A stretch of DNA of 54,417 nucleotides from a virus. The notes under the pieces are model-generated. The model was given only the letters and a program-made list of their open reading frames with translations. It did not search any database and had not been told where the DNA came from. Below are positions 1 to 10,307 of this stretch, one piece after another (position 1 is the stretch's first letter; every line of letters begins with the position of its first letter). Position numbers and translations under genes: made by a program. The stretch is from IMG/VR virus record IMGVR_UViG_3300049893_000864, positions 1 to 54,417 of that record; one strand, written 5' to 3'.

Positions 1-295
1 CGGGCACTCCCCATGCACCATCGCCGCCAACGCCCCCAGCACCAGCAACCACTGATGTACCATCAATGTAAACATGGACAATACTACCAGCAACAAAACT
101 ACCAATCAACAATGCAGGATTATTTGCATTTGAAGAATGAACCACAGTGTTAAGTATACTTAAGAATACCTCTACTGGATAAGCCGGTGATCCACATTGA
201 GAATAAAGATCATATTGATCTAATGTTGTATTTGACAAACTCAAATATCTCACCGGATGGTGAATTGTTTGAATTTGATGTTGTGGAAAAGGCAT
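1..295 (-). CDS. Tail fibre tip / adhesin-like protein, N-terminal part only
   Basis: The frame opens with ATG at 295 and runs off the left edge, giving 98 residues. It starts MPFPQHQIQTIHHPVRYLSL and ends in a Gly/Ala-rich stretch (GAGGVGGDG), a composition typical of phage fibre-tip adhesins with glycine-rich loops. It lies 17 bases downstream of the collagen-like fibre gene on the same strand, so both are probably made from the late transcript and assemble together. No clear Shine-Dalgarno precedes the ATG. The receptor-binding role is inferred from composition and position only. The C-terminus is outside the window. Confidence 0.6.
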   Translation of the reverse strand, partial: MPFPQHQIQTIHHPVRYLSLSNTTLDQYDLYSQCGSPAYPVEVFLSILNTVVHSSNANNPALLIGSFVAGSIVHVYIDGTSVVAGAGGVGGDGAWGVP

Positions 296-312
296 AATTA
301 GTTTTCAGTTCA

Positions 313-1782
313 TTAGGTTAAATTGGTTCCAGAAATAACCCATTCAGATGTTCCTGCTCCGGTGGCTACTTTTACGGCAGTAGCAATACCATATGCAGTC
401 AATGTTCTTGATCCAGATGTAGCAGGAACACCAGCTAGATACATAGGATCATTACATGCAATTGTAAGTATACCTGCACCACGTTGATTGATAAAAGTTA
501 TCGCAGTTCCAAGGTCATAAGCAACAGATGAATGAGCCGGAATTGTAAAGGTGCGAGCAGTTGTATCTGATGTTGGATGAAGAATAATCTTACCAGCATC
601 AGATGCAACTAGAGTATATGCAGTTGATTGAGAGTTCAAACTCATAGAAGCTGCACCACTATATCCAGATGATCCAGATGATCCAGAGAATCCACTATAT
701 CCAGAAATTCCACTCCAACCGCTAATGCCTGAGAATCCAGAGTAACCAGATTTACCAGAGAATCCAGAATATCCACTGATACCAGAGAATCCAGAGTAAC
801 CAGAGACACTACTGAATCCGCTGATGCCTGAATAACCAGACACACCACTCCAACCGCTAATGCCTGAGAATCCAGAGTAACCAGAAGCACCTGCACCAGA
901 AAATCCAGAGTAACCAGAAATACCTGACCCACTGAATCCACTGTAGCCAGAAATGCCACTCCATCCAGAGATTCCGCTAAATCCCGAATAACCACTAACA
1001 CCAGAATAACCAGATGCGGCAGCGGCACCGGGTAGACCACTAAAACCAGAGAATCCTGAGATACCTGAACCAGAGAATCCTGAGATACCTGAACCAGAGA
1101 ATCCTGAGATACCACTGAATCCAGAAATACCAGAGTAACCAGAAATACCACTCCAACCAGAGAATCCAGAAATACCAGAGTAACCAGAAATACCAGAGAA
1201 TCCAGAGATTCCACTGAATCCAGAGATTCCACTGAATCCAGAATATCCAGATTGTCCAGCAAAAGTGATTGAAAACCAAACATAAGTTGGATCAGCAAAT
1301 GGATTGTTTCCAGAATAATCTATTACTGTTCCAAACCCTATAGTTGTTAACGAATCAACAACTGTTATTGATGTAATTGGAAATAATAGGAAAGATTCAA
1401 CGTCCCAAATCTTGTAAATCTTAATCCAACCATAAACAGGACCACCATTAGCTATTAATGAATTCTTAAAGGCTGTATTGAGACTTCCGCCATATAATGA
1501 ATCAATATTGGCTTGAATACCAGTCCAATCTTTTTGATTTCCACCACCAACACCAACAAAAACTCCTGTTACATTATATCCCTGTATTGTATCAAACTCA
1601 TACTTGAAATCAAATGTACCACCAGAAGGTACTTTTGAAATTACTTCATTAACTGCGCCAACTAAACTAGATGTAACTGCTCCTGAAAGAGATGCAGGGT
1701 CTCCCACATTAGAAGAAATGTCATTTGTTTTAGTGCGCCATACCTCAAAGGTATCGCTACGAGCGACTGTTGGTTGAGTCAT
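313..1782 (-). CDS. Collagen-like tail fibre protein with SG[YFI]SG repeats
   Basis: The protein has 489 residues. Residues 1-176 form a globular N-terminal part beginning with a fibre-type motif (DTFEVWRTKTND), probably the virion anchor. Residues about 177-376 are almost wholly a Gly-X-Y-like repeat of GFSG/GYSG/GISG/GWSG units, expected to form a long fibrous shaft. Residues 377-489 form a compact C-terminal domain of a type often seen at the ends of phage fibre proteins (GKIILHPTSDTTARTFTIPA and TSEWVISGTNLT), probably a trimerisation or tip domain. A late promoter motif lies 37 bases upstream inside the preceding gene. The fibre role is strong from architecture and location; attachment to a specific baseplate partner is inferred. 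Confidence 0.85.
   Translation of the reverse strand: MTQPTVARSDTFEVWRTKTNDISSNVGDPASLSGAVTSSLVGAVNEVISKVPSGGTFDFKYEFDTIQGYNVTGVFVGVGGGNQKDWTGIQANIDSLYGGSLNTAFKNSLIANGGPVYGWIKIYKIWDVESFLLFPITSITVVDSLTTIGFGTVIDYSGNNPFADPTYVWFSITFAGQSGYSGFSGISGFSGISGFSGISGYSGISGFSGWSGISGYSGISGFSGISGFSGSGISGFSGSGISGFSGFSGLPGAAAASGYSGVSGYSGFSGISGWSGISGYSGFSGSGISGYSGFSGAGASGYSGFSGISGWSGVSGYSGISGFSSVSGYSGFSGISGYSGFSGKSGYSGFSGISGWSGISGYSGFSGSSGSSGYSGAASMSLNSQSTAYTLVASDAGKIILHPTSDTTARTFTIPAHSSVAYDLGTAITFINQRGAGILTIACNDPMYLAGVPATSGSRTLTAYGIATAVKVATGAGTSEWVISGTNLT
655..1254 (-). repeat. Coding tandem repeat for G-[FYIW]-S-G units
   Basis: About 200 codons of near-tandem 9-12 base units (TCTGGATATTCTGG-like on the minus strand) encode the collagen-like shaft. 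The units differ mainly by Tyr/Phe/Ile/Trp replacement and by synonymous changes. Short exact internal duplications are visible, for example two adjacent copies around 1060-1105. The repeat is likely to vary in length by slippage or recombination. Confidence 0.9.
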
Positions 1783-1783
1783 G

Positions 1784-1999
1784 TTAAACCTTTAGCTTTT
1801 GGTTAGTTACCAATAGATTATTTATGCGGTCCATCCACACTTGCAACTCTTTAACTTGAGTTTCAAGTTGTTGAATTCGTTGATCCTTAGTTTCAATAGA
1901 CCGTTTATGTTTTCTATACGCACGTAGTCCATCAGGATCAACATGATGGACTACATTACCATTCTTCTTCCAAGTAGGATAATCTTTTACAGGTTGCAT
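1784..1999 (-). CDS. Small coiled-coil protein between baseplate and fibre genes
   Basis: The 71-residue protein has a charged, probably coiled-coil second half (IETKDQRIQQLETQVKELQ). Its ATG overlaps the stop codon of the giant upstream gene (TAATG), so translation is probably coupled, and its stop lies just before the collagen-like fibre gene. Size and position suggest an adaptor or fibre-assembly factor, but I do not recognise the family. The late promoter of the fibre gene lies inside its 3' half. Confidence 0.75.
   Translation of the reverse strand: MQPVKDYPTWKKNGNVVHHVDPDGLRAYRKHKRSIETKDQRIQQLETQVKELQVWMDRINNLLVTNQKLKV
1819..1826 (-). promoter_or_regulatory. T4-type late promoter motif CATAAATA
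   Basis: CATAAATA on the minus strand lies 37 bases before the fibre ATG at 1782, inside the 71-residue gene. It differs from the T4 late consensus TATAAATA at the first base only. The same octamer occurs before other virion genes in this window. Confidence 0.6.
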
Positions 2000-4900
2000 T
2001 ACGCTAGAGCCATAATTCTGAGATTCTTGATACGAGGAACTGCTGCTTCATTACTTGATCTCATTACAATCTTGATTTGTACTTGATTGAATGATGTGAT
2101 ATTATCAGCAACAAAACGTTCTTCAACAAATGTTACATTGTTTTGGCTTGCCGTCATTGTTGGTGATGCTGTCATTGCAGTCCAAGGAACATCATTCAAT
2201 GAACGGAAGTCATTAGTTGATAGTGTTCTATAGAATACAGTCATTGTTGCAACATCAAAGATGTTAACATCAGCCAAAATATGAAGCGATGATGCTGCTT
2301 CTTCAAGGGTCATTGGAGTTGTAATATATTCAGCTAATGAAGAACTTCCAAACGGTGCATTATCACTCTTATGATTTGTAAGTACGAGAATATCAACTTC
2401 ATCTTGATAGGAAGAAATAATTGCTCCACTTGCACTTACATGGAAGCGATACAATGTAGTACCAATGAATTCCATTTCAGTCACTTCACATACCAAAGTA
2501 TCATTATCACCACCAACATCATCAACTCTAAATGACATACCGACCTTGAGTTTTGCCCAAAGTTCGCTTAACTTGTCATTTGTTGTATTGGTTCCCCATG
2601 AAGTATCACCTTCAATATATCCAACCGTTGGATCGGTTGTTGATGGTACAAAATTGAGAGTAACCGCCGCAGTGTTAGAATAGTCAAATACTGATTCTTC
2701 TGCCACATTAAGAACTGGATCATTAATGATATTACGAACTGCGATCAATGATGCACGATCCTTATCAAACACTGGAGAAATATGACTGTTTGTAGAAGTC
2801 ATAGTCAATTCAACAATCATCGTCTTTCCATTGTTTTGGAAATCTGATGTGATTTGTTGAGGCTTCGTGAAGTCTACATTTTCCTTGTTAACTACAACAA
2901 ATTCATCACTCAATAGTTGAGTATCTGGATCAAATGTTTTCATTGACAAGGTATAGTCAGTATTCTCAAACAATGCAATATCAAAGTTAGGAACAATAGT
3001 TGAGAACAACATTTGGTTACTTGCTTGAACAGAAGAACCACCAAATCTATGTTGAACATCAGTTAAACCAGTTGTTGCGACTTCAACACCTTCACCATTA
3101 TCATCTTTCATTACAAACTCAAAATAAGAAGGCGTTGCTTTTGTAACATCGTATGTGCCACTCAAATATGTACCGCTCAAATATGTACCCAATGCTCCAC
3201 CAACAAAGAATCCCGGATCATCAAAAAGAATACGTGCTTTATCACCAACAACATATCCATTGTTAGGATACAATACTCTAATCGTACTTGATCCATTTAC
3301 TGCAATCATTGGATTTTCAACAAGACCATCATCAGGTAGGTCTGGATTTACGAATGATACCTTACCAGCCGTATTTACAACGAAATCGGCTCTTTCAAGT
3401 TCAAAGGTCAAATCTTCATATTGAGATGGTTCCCAAACACTTCCATTTTGAGATTTGAACAATGATCCAATCGTAGTAATATCTGGTTGAACAGTCAGCA
3501 ATTCGGTTGTGCCTTGTTTTTGTTCACCCATTCTGGCTACGAATACCTTGTATACAACTGAATCTGGTGCCATAACTACAAGAGCATAATCCTTACCCGG
3601 TTCTAGGTATACCAATGAATCAAATGTAAACCTAGTATAGAATCCAATATTGAAAGTAGAACGTTGTGTGACATCATCTGAGAATAATGTCTTCGTTGCC
3701 AATACTTTTGTTGCATCTGGATAACCATTAACTGTTGGACGCAATTCAACTGTTAGATTCTTGCCTGCTTCAACTGCTGATACCCAAATTTTAGCGGCAG
3801 ATACAAATACTCCTTGAGGATATGCAGATTTTGATACAGTGAATGTTTGAGCCAATGGATCATGCCGTCCTGAAACTTGGACTTGATCTGTAACTTCTCT
3901 TGTACTAATAACTGAAATTTTCTTCTCTACAGTAGTAGTATTGATAGCTTGAACTGTACCAGCAGCATAATAGTTTGCATTAGCTTTAGAAGTTGCAGTA
4001 TCGTATTTTTCACCAGACTTACAGAATCGAATATCGACAAATCCAGTAGGGAATTTCAAGTCATCACTATATGGGAACCAAAATAGTCCGGCAGTATTTC
4101 CAAGAGTATCAGTCATAGGACCGGCAGAATAAACACTACCTGTTGCAAATGTAGCGATAAAAGTTCCAGCAAGAGAATCATTGATAATATCAATACCATG
4201 AACACCAAGACTAATTGTTTGAACGGCTGAATTTGAAGGGTGAACAATGTAAAGACGTACTTTACCATTACCAATACTTACCTTCTTCACAACCAATCCT
4301 AGAATTGCGAGTGTGGTTGAATTTCTTGCAACACTACAACGATCAATAAAGAACCTCTTAGTTTTCGCAAAGTTTTCAAAACAACGGACATCACCTGTTG
4401 CAGTATGAGTTCCAGAATATTCCCAAGGATCATCTATTGTGTGAATAGGAATAGTACCACCATCATCGAGAACATCAACATACATCATTTTATTATGTGC
4501 ATCAAAAAATAGCTTGTTATCAACATACATATCATATCTTGTTCTTGGAGCAAGACCATTTGCAAAGAACAAGATTGGGCGTGTACGAATATACTGAGCA
4601 ACCTTTAGGGATGAAACACTCTCTGTTACTGTAGATGTAATAGTATCGTTTTTTGATACATACTTTTGAGTACCATTTGCTTGTCCAGTTAGAACAATAT
4701 TGTAAGAACCACGTAAACCAGACTCACCAAGAGTTTGGTTCCAGAATTGATAGGTAGCAAAGTTGTTGTAAATGAAGTCCCATGCAGTACCGGCAGTCCA
4801 TCTTAATCCAACAGGATTAATTCCTCCAGTAAATACCTCTGGATGTTGTTTCCATACTTCTGTTAGATTTTGAGCCATTCCACCACCGAGAACACCACTA

Positions 4901-7900
4901 GAAACACTTCCTAGTTGTGATCCCCATTGACCCAATCCAGTAGCAGTCCACGACCATTTCCATTGATTCCATGTAGTTGAAACAATAGTTCCAACTTCAC
5001 CAATGTATGCAGAATAATCGACAATACTCTTGGTTGAGTTGGTGCCAGTTTCAATCCATGTATCACTGTTTGGGAAAAGTTTCAATTTGCCTTCAAAAGT
5101 GATGACAGAATATGGGTTTACTGGTTCATCGTGTGTAGCTACAATTTGCGAAATAAATGGGGTTGTGGTATAATTAAGAGTGACCCTTCCATTCTTATCA
5201 ATCTTGTAGTTGTTGTTCAGACGTTGAATATCAGTCTGCAAGAATTCTTTCAAGTTCAAATGATCTTGAACGAATAATGGACGAAGTTCACCGGCAACCG
5301 GATCAATAGTTGATGAGAAGTCTGGATGACTTGTAGATGATACAGAATAGTCTTTGAATGAATCAACCATAATACCCAATTTGAAACGATCAAGACCATT
5401 TTCGTCAATGACACGTTCATCAATTGCTTTCTTTTCAAGCAATGAAAGTTGGATGTAATATTCTACACTCTTCAAACGACGATCAAGCTTGCTAATATCC
5501 TCCATTGTATAGCGTTGATGAGGAATCTTAGTAATAGCATGACTTTGAGGATCAACATATCCCGGCATAACTGCAACATCAGCCAATGCCATACTATCAT
5601 TCGGAACAACTGGGAATGGAAGATTAAAGCTTGGTGTACCTTGAACAACATCAAAATTGTTGTTGTTATGGGTCAAATGAACAATATCCCGGCGAGGTTC
5701 AAAGTAAGAATAGTTGAATTGAACTGAGTTGTTGAACAACATTGGTTCAGTCAAGTCTGCACCGTATGCTGGATCAAATCCACCATTGGTATCAACACTA
5801 GGTCTGAAGTCAAAGCTATCCCTTAATAGTGGAGATATTCTTGTAGGATCAACCCCAATATATGAATCTACGCTAAAGTAGTCACCCGGACTATGTTTGA
5901 AATATGAAAAGACAATACGAATGGTGTTGTTAGGTACTGTTTTTAGTCTCTTGATAAAGGCCAAATCATACTTCGTAGCACCTTGACCGTTGTTCAAGAT
6001 GAAGTCATTGGTGATGTCGATCCATGTTCCATTTTCATCAAAAACATCATAATTTTGACCAGTCAGAGTTCCCGGACCATCTTGTTTATAGACACGAATC
6101 AATTCGAAAACGTCTGGATAACCCAATGAATATTCTTGTCTTAACAAAGTATCAATATTACGAATATCGACATAGGTAGCAGTTAAGGTCTTTGTTTTCT
6201 CACGAGCCGCCGAATCTGTTTTTATAACCACAGCATTCATTGATACATCTGTAATGTCTGTAAATGGTAGAGTCAAAACAAATTCACCAGCAGCATCTGC
6301 TGCGGCAGCAGATGCAGGATTTTTAGTAATGTCCTCAAGTTGAATAGTTTTACCACCATTAGTAATGGTTAACGTATATTCGGTTGGCTTCAAAATCCAC
6401 CAAGGATCAAGGTTGTCATATCTTACAGCAACCAAAAAGCTTGATTGATTAGATGGATTGTCAAATACTTCACCAATTGCAGTTAATGTCAATTGGTTAG
6501 TATCAACACCAGTTGGAGTGAAAAGAAGTTTGCGTTGTACTGCATAAGACATTGTTTGAGAAACATCACCTTCATCACGAATGTTTCTGACAAATGAACG
6601 TGGCAATCTTTGCAGCAATGCGTCTGATGCTACAAAATTGTTGTATACAGCATATACCTTTTTACCTGTTACATCAGCACCAAATGCCTCTACAACTTCC
6701 ATTGATACATTGCTGTACGTATTATACGCTACTGTCTTTTTGAATTGAGTATCTTGACCAACAATAATAGTTTGACCATGCTGGAGTGCTTCTAGGAAGT
6801 TTGTTCCAATACCAGCAATGGTATTAGGTGCTTCAGAGAAATCAACATTAACAAGACCGGGTAATTCAACTACAGTAGTTGTAACATCACCACTAAACAT
6901 ATGATTACCAGATGGGGCATATCTCAATGAGCGAGCATGGGCTTCCCATGTCCAACCTCTATATAGGTTGACATCGAATACTTCTGTACGGTAAGAAGCT
7001 TCTGGTGTACCAAAAGCACCACGAGGATCATCAAATTTATACGCAATGTTTCGGATTCTGCAAGTACCAATCACAACAGGATCGGCAGAAGGAGCAGCAA
7101 TCGTTAATGATCCATTAGAATATCCAGTACCACCAGAAATTATTTTGATTTCTTGAATTTGAGTAGATTGATTAACAACAGCAACAAATTGTGCGCCAGT
7201 ACCACCAGAGGCAGTAATAGTAGGCGGATTATTTGGATCATACCCTTTACCAAAAGCAGTAATGGTAATTGATGTAATTACACCAGTATTAACGGTATAT
7301 GTAGCAGTTGCAGTATTACCCGATGGGTCCCAAGTTGAATTATCAAAAGAATCCCATAACATAACATCAATGACTAGGTTTTCTGAAACGTTTGGAATAC
7401 CACGAACATTATCCAGTTCAACATATGAACCGGCTTCATAATACATAGCTTCATTCTTATGATCGAATGTTAATGCTTTGTCAGTAACAACATCGGTAGA
7501 TGATAGTCTTTCAACTTCATATCCCTTAACATATGCCTTACCTTTAGACACATTGTAGACCATCTTTTTGGCATTATTGCGATCATCTTCAATCAAGGTT
7601 TGTTCATCAACATTAGTACCAGTGTTAAAGTGAGACTTACCTGCCAATATCCATTTCGTTGATCCATCATTATATTCAAAGACAACCAATGGTGTTATAA
7701 CAGGAGCAGTTCCACCGGAAATACCATCCTTGGTACAAACAAATAGATGTTCGACATCATCTGCATCTTGTAATGTAACATAGTCACCGACTAAGAATGA
7801 TTTGTTTGCGACCCATGTTCTATTATTAGAACGATATTCTTTGGCTGTTACATTAAATGGTGTGATTTCATAGTCACCAGATTCATCATATGTACGTTGA

Positions 7901-8778
7901 GCAATCATTTTCATGATTTCAGCGTACTGAGTCTTGTTGTTTTGATAGATGATATTACCGTCCTTGATTTGCATCAAGTCGATAAATGACTCTAGGTTTG
8001 CAGTATTGTAATCGCTAGTTCCAAGAACACGTTGTTCTAAGAGAAGTTCAATCTTGAAACGATGTGCGCCGGGCGCACCATAATTTGGACTGCCAAGAGC
8101 ATTATCATATAAGGTATCATCATCATTTTCGGTAATAATACTCTTGACAATATTCAAACCAACTCTTGTTGTTGGAGTATTGCTGTACTTACTAACAATC
8201 AATGATTGTGTATTGACGGTCGCAAAAATTCCATCGGTGAAGAATAATCCATTACCAATATACACAGAAGCAGCCGGACCTTCATGTATCACTACATTAT
8301 CAGAACTGATAGTTTTGAATGTTGATACGTTATTAATTTCAAGGAGCGAATTTGCTGCAATAACCATATCACCATCATCATTGGCAGAAGTATACTTAAT
8401 GAAAATGGTTGGAGGATCAGCTTCTGTACTTGCTGCATATGATACAATGATAGCCTTACAATTATCTTCATCAACAATTTCTTGACCAATGATAGAATCA
8501 GTCAACAAACTATCTGTCAATGTATTGTTCTGATTAACATCGGTAAGTTTAACGTATCGAAGGGTATTGTCAAAGTAGACATTACCCGGAATGACCATTG
8601 AACCATCTTTGAAAAGATGACGACCTACTCTTGAAACTTGTTCCTGAAGGATAGTTTGAAGTTGGTTAAGTTCTCTTACTTGAACTGGTCTGCCGGGTGT
8701 AAAGAGTACCTTGTAGAAGTCCTTAGATGAATCATAATCATCGAAATAAGGCGCTACATTGAAATTGTTTGTTGTCAT
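1999..8778 (-). CDS. Giant baseplate/tail structural protein (DUF4815-type N-terminus)
   Basis: The protein has 2259 residues. The N-terminus (FNVAPYFDDYD, RPVQVRELNQLQTILQEQVS, HLFKDGSMVIPG) is the conserved start of very large DUF4815-type virion proteins of T4-like phages. Around residues 500-575 it has GGxGY beta motifs (ITASGGTGAQF, ISGGTGYSNG) shared with the neighbouring gp8-like and gp7-like proteins. The long middle and C-terminal parts are beta-rich, with no enzymatic motif that I recognise. It follows gp8, where T4 carries gp9/gp10, so it probably forms peripheral baseplate or fibre-network structure. The start is supported by TAGGAAAGTAT before ATG and by a late promoter at 8803. 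Confidence 0.85.
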   Translation of the reverse strand: MTTNNFNVAPYFDDYDSSKDFYKVLFTPGRPVQVRELNQLQTILQEQVSRVGRHLFKDGSMVIPGNVYFDNTLRYVKLTDVNQNNTLTDSLLTDSIIGQEIVDEDNCKAIIVSYAASTEADPPTIFIKYTSANDDGDMVIAANSLLEINNVSTFKTISSDNVVIHEGPAASVYIGNGLFFTDGIFATVNTQSLIVSKYSNTPTTRVGLNIVKSIITENDDDTLYDNALGSPNYGAPGAHRFKIELLLEQRVLGTSDYNTANLESFIDLMQIKDGNIIYQNNKTQYAEIMKMIAQRTYDESGDYEITPFNVTAKEYRSNNRTWVANKSFLVGDYVTLQDADDVEHLFVCTKDGISGGTAPVITPLVVFEYNDGSTKWILAGKSHFNTGTNVDEQTLIEDDRNNAKKMVYNVSKGKAYVKGYEVERLSSTDVVTDKALTFDHKNEAMYYEAGSYVELDNVRGIPNVSENLVIDVMLWDSFDNSTWDPSGNTATATYTVNTGVITSITITAFGKGYDPNNPPTITASGGTGAQFVAVVNQSTQIQEIKIISGGTGYSNGSLTIAAPSADPVVIGTCRIRNIAYKFDDPRGAFGTPEASYRTEVFDVNLYRGWTWEAHARSLRYAPSGNHMFSGDVTTTVVELPGLVNVDFSEAPNTIAGIGTNFLEALQHGQTIIVGQDTQFKKTVAYNTYSNVSMEVVEAFGADVTGKKVYAVYNNFVASDALLQRLPRSFVRNIRDEGDVSQTMSYAVQRKLLFTPTGVDTNQLTLTAIGEVFDNPSNQSSFLVAVRYDNLDPWWILKPTEYTLTITNGGKTIQLEDITKNPASAAAADAAGEFVLTLPFTDITDVSMNAVVIKTDSAAREKTKTLTATYVDIRNIDTLLRQEYSLGYPDVFELIRVYKQDGPGTLTGQNYDVFDENGTWIDITNDFILNNGQGATKYDLAFIKRLKTVPNNTIRIVFSYFKHSPGDYFSVDSYIGVDPTRISPLLRDSFDFRPSVDTNGGFDPAYGADLTEPMLFNNSVQFNYSYFEPRRDIVHLTHNNNNFDVVQGTPSFNLPFPVVPNDSMALADVAVMPGYVDPQSHAITKIPHQRYTMEDISKLDRRLKSVEYYIQLSLLEKKAIDERVIDENGLDRFKLGIMVDSFKDYSVSSTSHPDFSSTIDPVAGELRPLFVQDHLNLKEFLQTDIQRLNNNYKIDKNGRVTLNYTTTPFISQIVATHDEPVNPYSVITFEGKLKLFPNSDTWIETGTNSTKSIVDYSAYIGEVGTIVSTTWNQWKWSWTATGLGQWGSQLGSVSSGVLGGGMAQNLTEVWKQHPEVFTGGINPVGLRWTAGTAWDFIYNNFATYQFWNQTLGESGLRGSYNIVLTGQANGTQKYVSKNDTITSTVTESVSSLKVAQYIRTRPILFFANGLAPRTRYDMYVDNKLFFDAHNKMMYVDVLDDGGTIPIHTIDDPWEYSGTHTATGDVRCFENFAKTKRFFIDRCSVARNSTTLAILGLVVKKVSIGNGKVRLYIVHPSNSAVQTISLGVHGIDIINDSLAGTFIATFATGSVYSAGPMTDTLGNTAGLFWFPYSDDLKFPTGFVDIRFCKSGEKYDTATSKANANYYAAGTVQAINTTTVEKKISVISTREVTDQVQVSGRHDPLAQTFTVSKSAYPQGVFVSAAKIWVSAVEAGKNLTVELRPTVNGYPDATKVLATKTLFSDDVTQRSTFNIGFYTRFTFDSLVYLEPGKDYALVVMAPDSVVYKVFVARMGEQKQGTTELLTVQPDITTIGSLFKSQNGSVWEPSQYEDLTFELERADFVVNTAGKVSFVNPDLPDDGLVENPMIAVNGSSTIRVLYPNNGYVVGDKARILFDDPGFFVGGALGTYLSGTYLSGTYDVTKATPSYFEFVMKDDNGEGVEVATTGLTDVQHRFGGSSVQASNQMLFSTIVPNFDIALFENTDYTLSMKTFDPDTQLLSDEFVVVNKENVDFTKPQQITSDFQNNGKTMIVELTMTSTNSHISPVFDKDRASLIAVRNIINDPVLNVAEESVFDYSNTAAVTLNFVPSTTDPTVGYIEGDTSWGTNTTNDKLSELWAKLKVGMSFRVDDVGGDNDTLVCEVTEMEFIGTTLYRFHVSASGAIISSYQDEVDILVLTNHKSDNAPFGSSSLAEYITTPMTLEEAASSLHILADVNIFDVATMTVFYRTLSTNDFRSLNDVPWTAMTASPTMTASQNNVTFVEERFVADNITSFNQVQIKIVMRSSNEAAVPRIKNLRIMALA

Positions 8779-8802
8779 ATACTTTCCTAGATTACATCGT
8801 AT

Positions 8803-8810
8803 TATTTATG
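8803..8810 (-). promoter_or_regulatory. T4-type late promoter motif CATAAATA
   Basis: CATAAATA on the minus strand lies 24 bases before the ATG of the giant structural gene and just past the stop of the gp8 gene. It leaves room for a short leader containing TAGGAAAG as ribosome binding site. Confidence 0.65.
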
Positions 8811-8811
8811 A

Positions 8812-10278
8812 TCAAAACTCAAATACGATCTTAAGTTCCTCAATTTGCGATTCATTTCTACCAATGGCATGACGATTCTCGAAATAGATGATTTCACCGG
8901 AATTATGTTCTACATCAGGTAGTGTAATTGCGATAATATTAGCAGTATTATTCGTCTCATCACTCAAATTACCTGTACCTGTATGGAAAACTCCAGCACC
9001 ATGATAACTATCACTATTTTCTGTAGCAGTTCTAATCAAACGAACAAAATTACCACCGCTAACGAATTTATCAACCATTATACCAGCAGCATAGACGTTT
9101 ATATCGCCATCAACAGTTGAAATCACTGTGGGTGTAGTATCATGCAAAACAGCATCAACAACAAATGATGAAATTGTACTTACTTCCAATTTTAGTGTTG
9201 GTCGCCCATATGTTGTTGTAAGTGGTAAAGCTGTATTACGTTGTAGTGGATTTACAACAATACCAATCTGGCAATACTGATTCATGATTGGGAAATTACC
9301 ATTTTCATCCTCTGAAAATACCAAATGAACAATTACATTATGACCACACAAATCACGAATAGGATCACTACCTAAACCACCCTTTGGTTGGATGATTGGT
9401 TTACAGATTGCACCAGAACCACCCCCACTGAAGTTTACAGCCGAAACATATGTATATCCTTGACCGGGATCAGCCACATGAATTTGGAGAATCTTACCAC
9501 TACCATCTGTTTTAGCATAACCAATGAAACCAACACCATCACCATTTAAAGTAACGTGTATCTCATTTCCAGCTTGGTCAGGTGGTTGGGTTCTATCTGG
9601 ATTTTTATTTTGCAAATACCCGCTTCCCCCACTATCAATGATAATTGAATTAATCGCACCATCATCACATGCATTTTGGGCACTATATTGATCAACAACA
9701 GCCTGTCCCCCAACATCGTTTTGATAAGTTCTAATAGGTACGTAGTCAAGAGTAGAAAAACTAGATAAATCACTAGCAGTAAACGTAGCAATTCTCTTCC
9801 ATGCATAACCATCATTTGCCCACGCTACATTATATGAATCGTAATCCAAGCTTGGTGAGTTAGGATTAACAGTCGATGGACCATCATTATTATTGATTAG
9901 ACAAACATATACCCAACTGTCCTCATCAACTACATAGAAATTAGCATCAATCAAAGAGTTAATAGTGATGTCATCTCCACCTATATTTTTTCCAACTACA
10001 CCATCACCATAATCATGACGATATGTATTGTAGTAACTACCATCAACCCATATCCGATTCTTGATACCATTTACCATATCACTTGATGCGATCTTTTTCA
10101 TGGCAATCATATTCTGCCAAATGTCAGATGTAGATTGAAGGTTTTCAGTTGGAGAAGGAACTGGTTCCCATTCTATCGGATGACCAATAAAAGCATAGTA
10201 ATAATCATTTCCATTATTTTGGGAAATGAATGAATTTGCATTATGCAAACGAAAGTTGTTAGTTACAATTCCGGCCAC
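8812..10278 (-). CDS. 8: Baseplate wedge protein, gp8-like
   Basis: The 488-residue protein starts FRLHNANSFI and contains YYYAFIGHPIEWE, the N-terminal pattern of gp8 wedge proteins in the wider T4 group. It is longer than T4 gp8 (334 residues). Extra beta motifs of the GGSGY type (IIDSGGSGYLQN, ADPGQGYTYV) probably account for much of the excess. The start is GTG at 10278, supported by AGGAG seven bases upstream; no nearby ATG competes. It lies downstream of the gp7-like gene in T4 gene order. In T4, gp8 joins gp7 and gp10 in the wedge; that role is inferred here. Confidence 0.75.
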   Translation of the reverse strand: MAGIVTNNFRLHNANSFISQNNGNDYYYAFIGHPIEWEPVPSPTENLQSTSDIWQNMIAMKKIASSDMVNGIKNRIWVDGSYYNTYRHDYGDGVVGKNIGGDDITINSLIDANFYVVDEDSWVYVCLINNNDGPSTVNPNSPSLDYDSYNVAWANDGYAWKRIATFTASDLSSFSTLDYVPIRTYQNDVGGQAVVDQYSAQNACDDGAINSIIIDSGGSGYLQNKNPDRTQPPDQAGNEIHVTLNGDGVGFIGYAKTDGSGKILQIHVADPGQGYTYVSAVNFSGGGSGAICKPIIQPKGGLGSDPIRDLCGHNVIVHLVFSEDENGNFPIMNQYCQIGIVVNPLQRNTALPLTTTYGRPTLKLEVSTISSFVVDAVLHDTTPTVISTVDGDINVYAAGIMVDKFVSGGNFVRLIRTATENSDSYHGAGVFHTGTGNLSDETNNTANIIAITLPDVEHNSGEIIYFENRHAIGRNESQIEELKIVFEF

Positions 10279-10299
10279 AATATACTCCTAAGTTTTGTG

Positions 10300-10307
10300 T
10301 ATTTATT
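10300..10307 (-). promoter_or_regulatory. Late promoter-like motif AATAAATA
   Basis: AATAAATA on the minus strand lies 22 bases before the GTG start of the gp8-like gene, with TTAGGAG between. It is one mismatch from the T4 late consensus and positioned like the other late motifs here. Confidence 0.5.

Noticed and set aside
642-1298. A 218-residue Leu/Val/Asp-rich open frame inside the fibre repeat
   Set aside because: It is an alternative frame of the repeat DNA, kept open by the short period.
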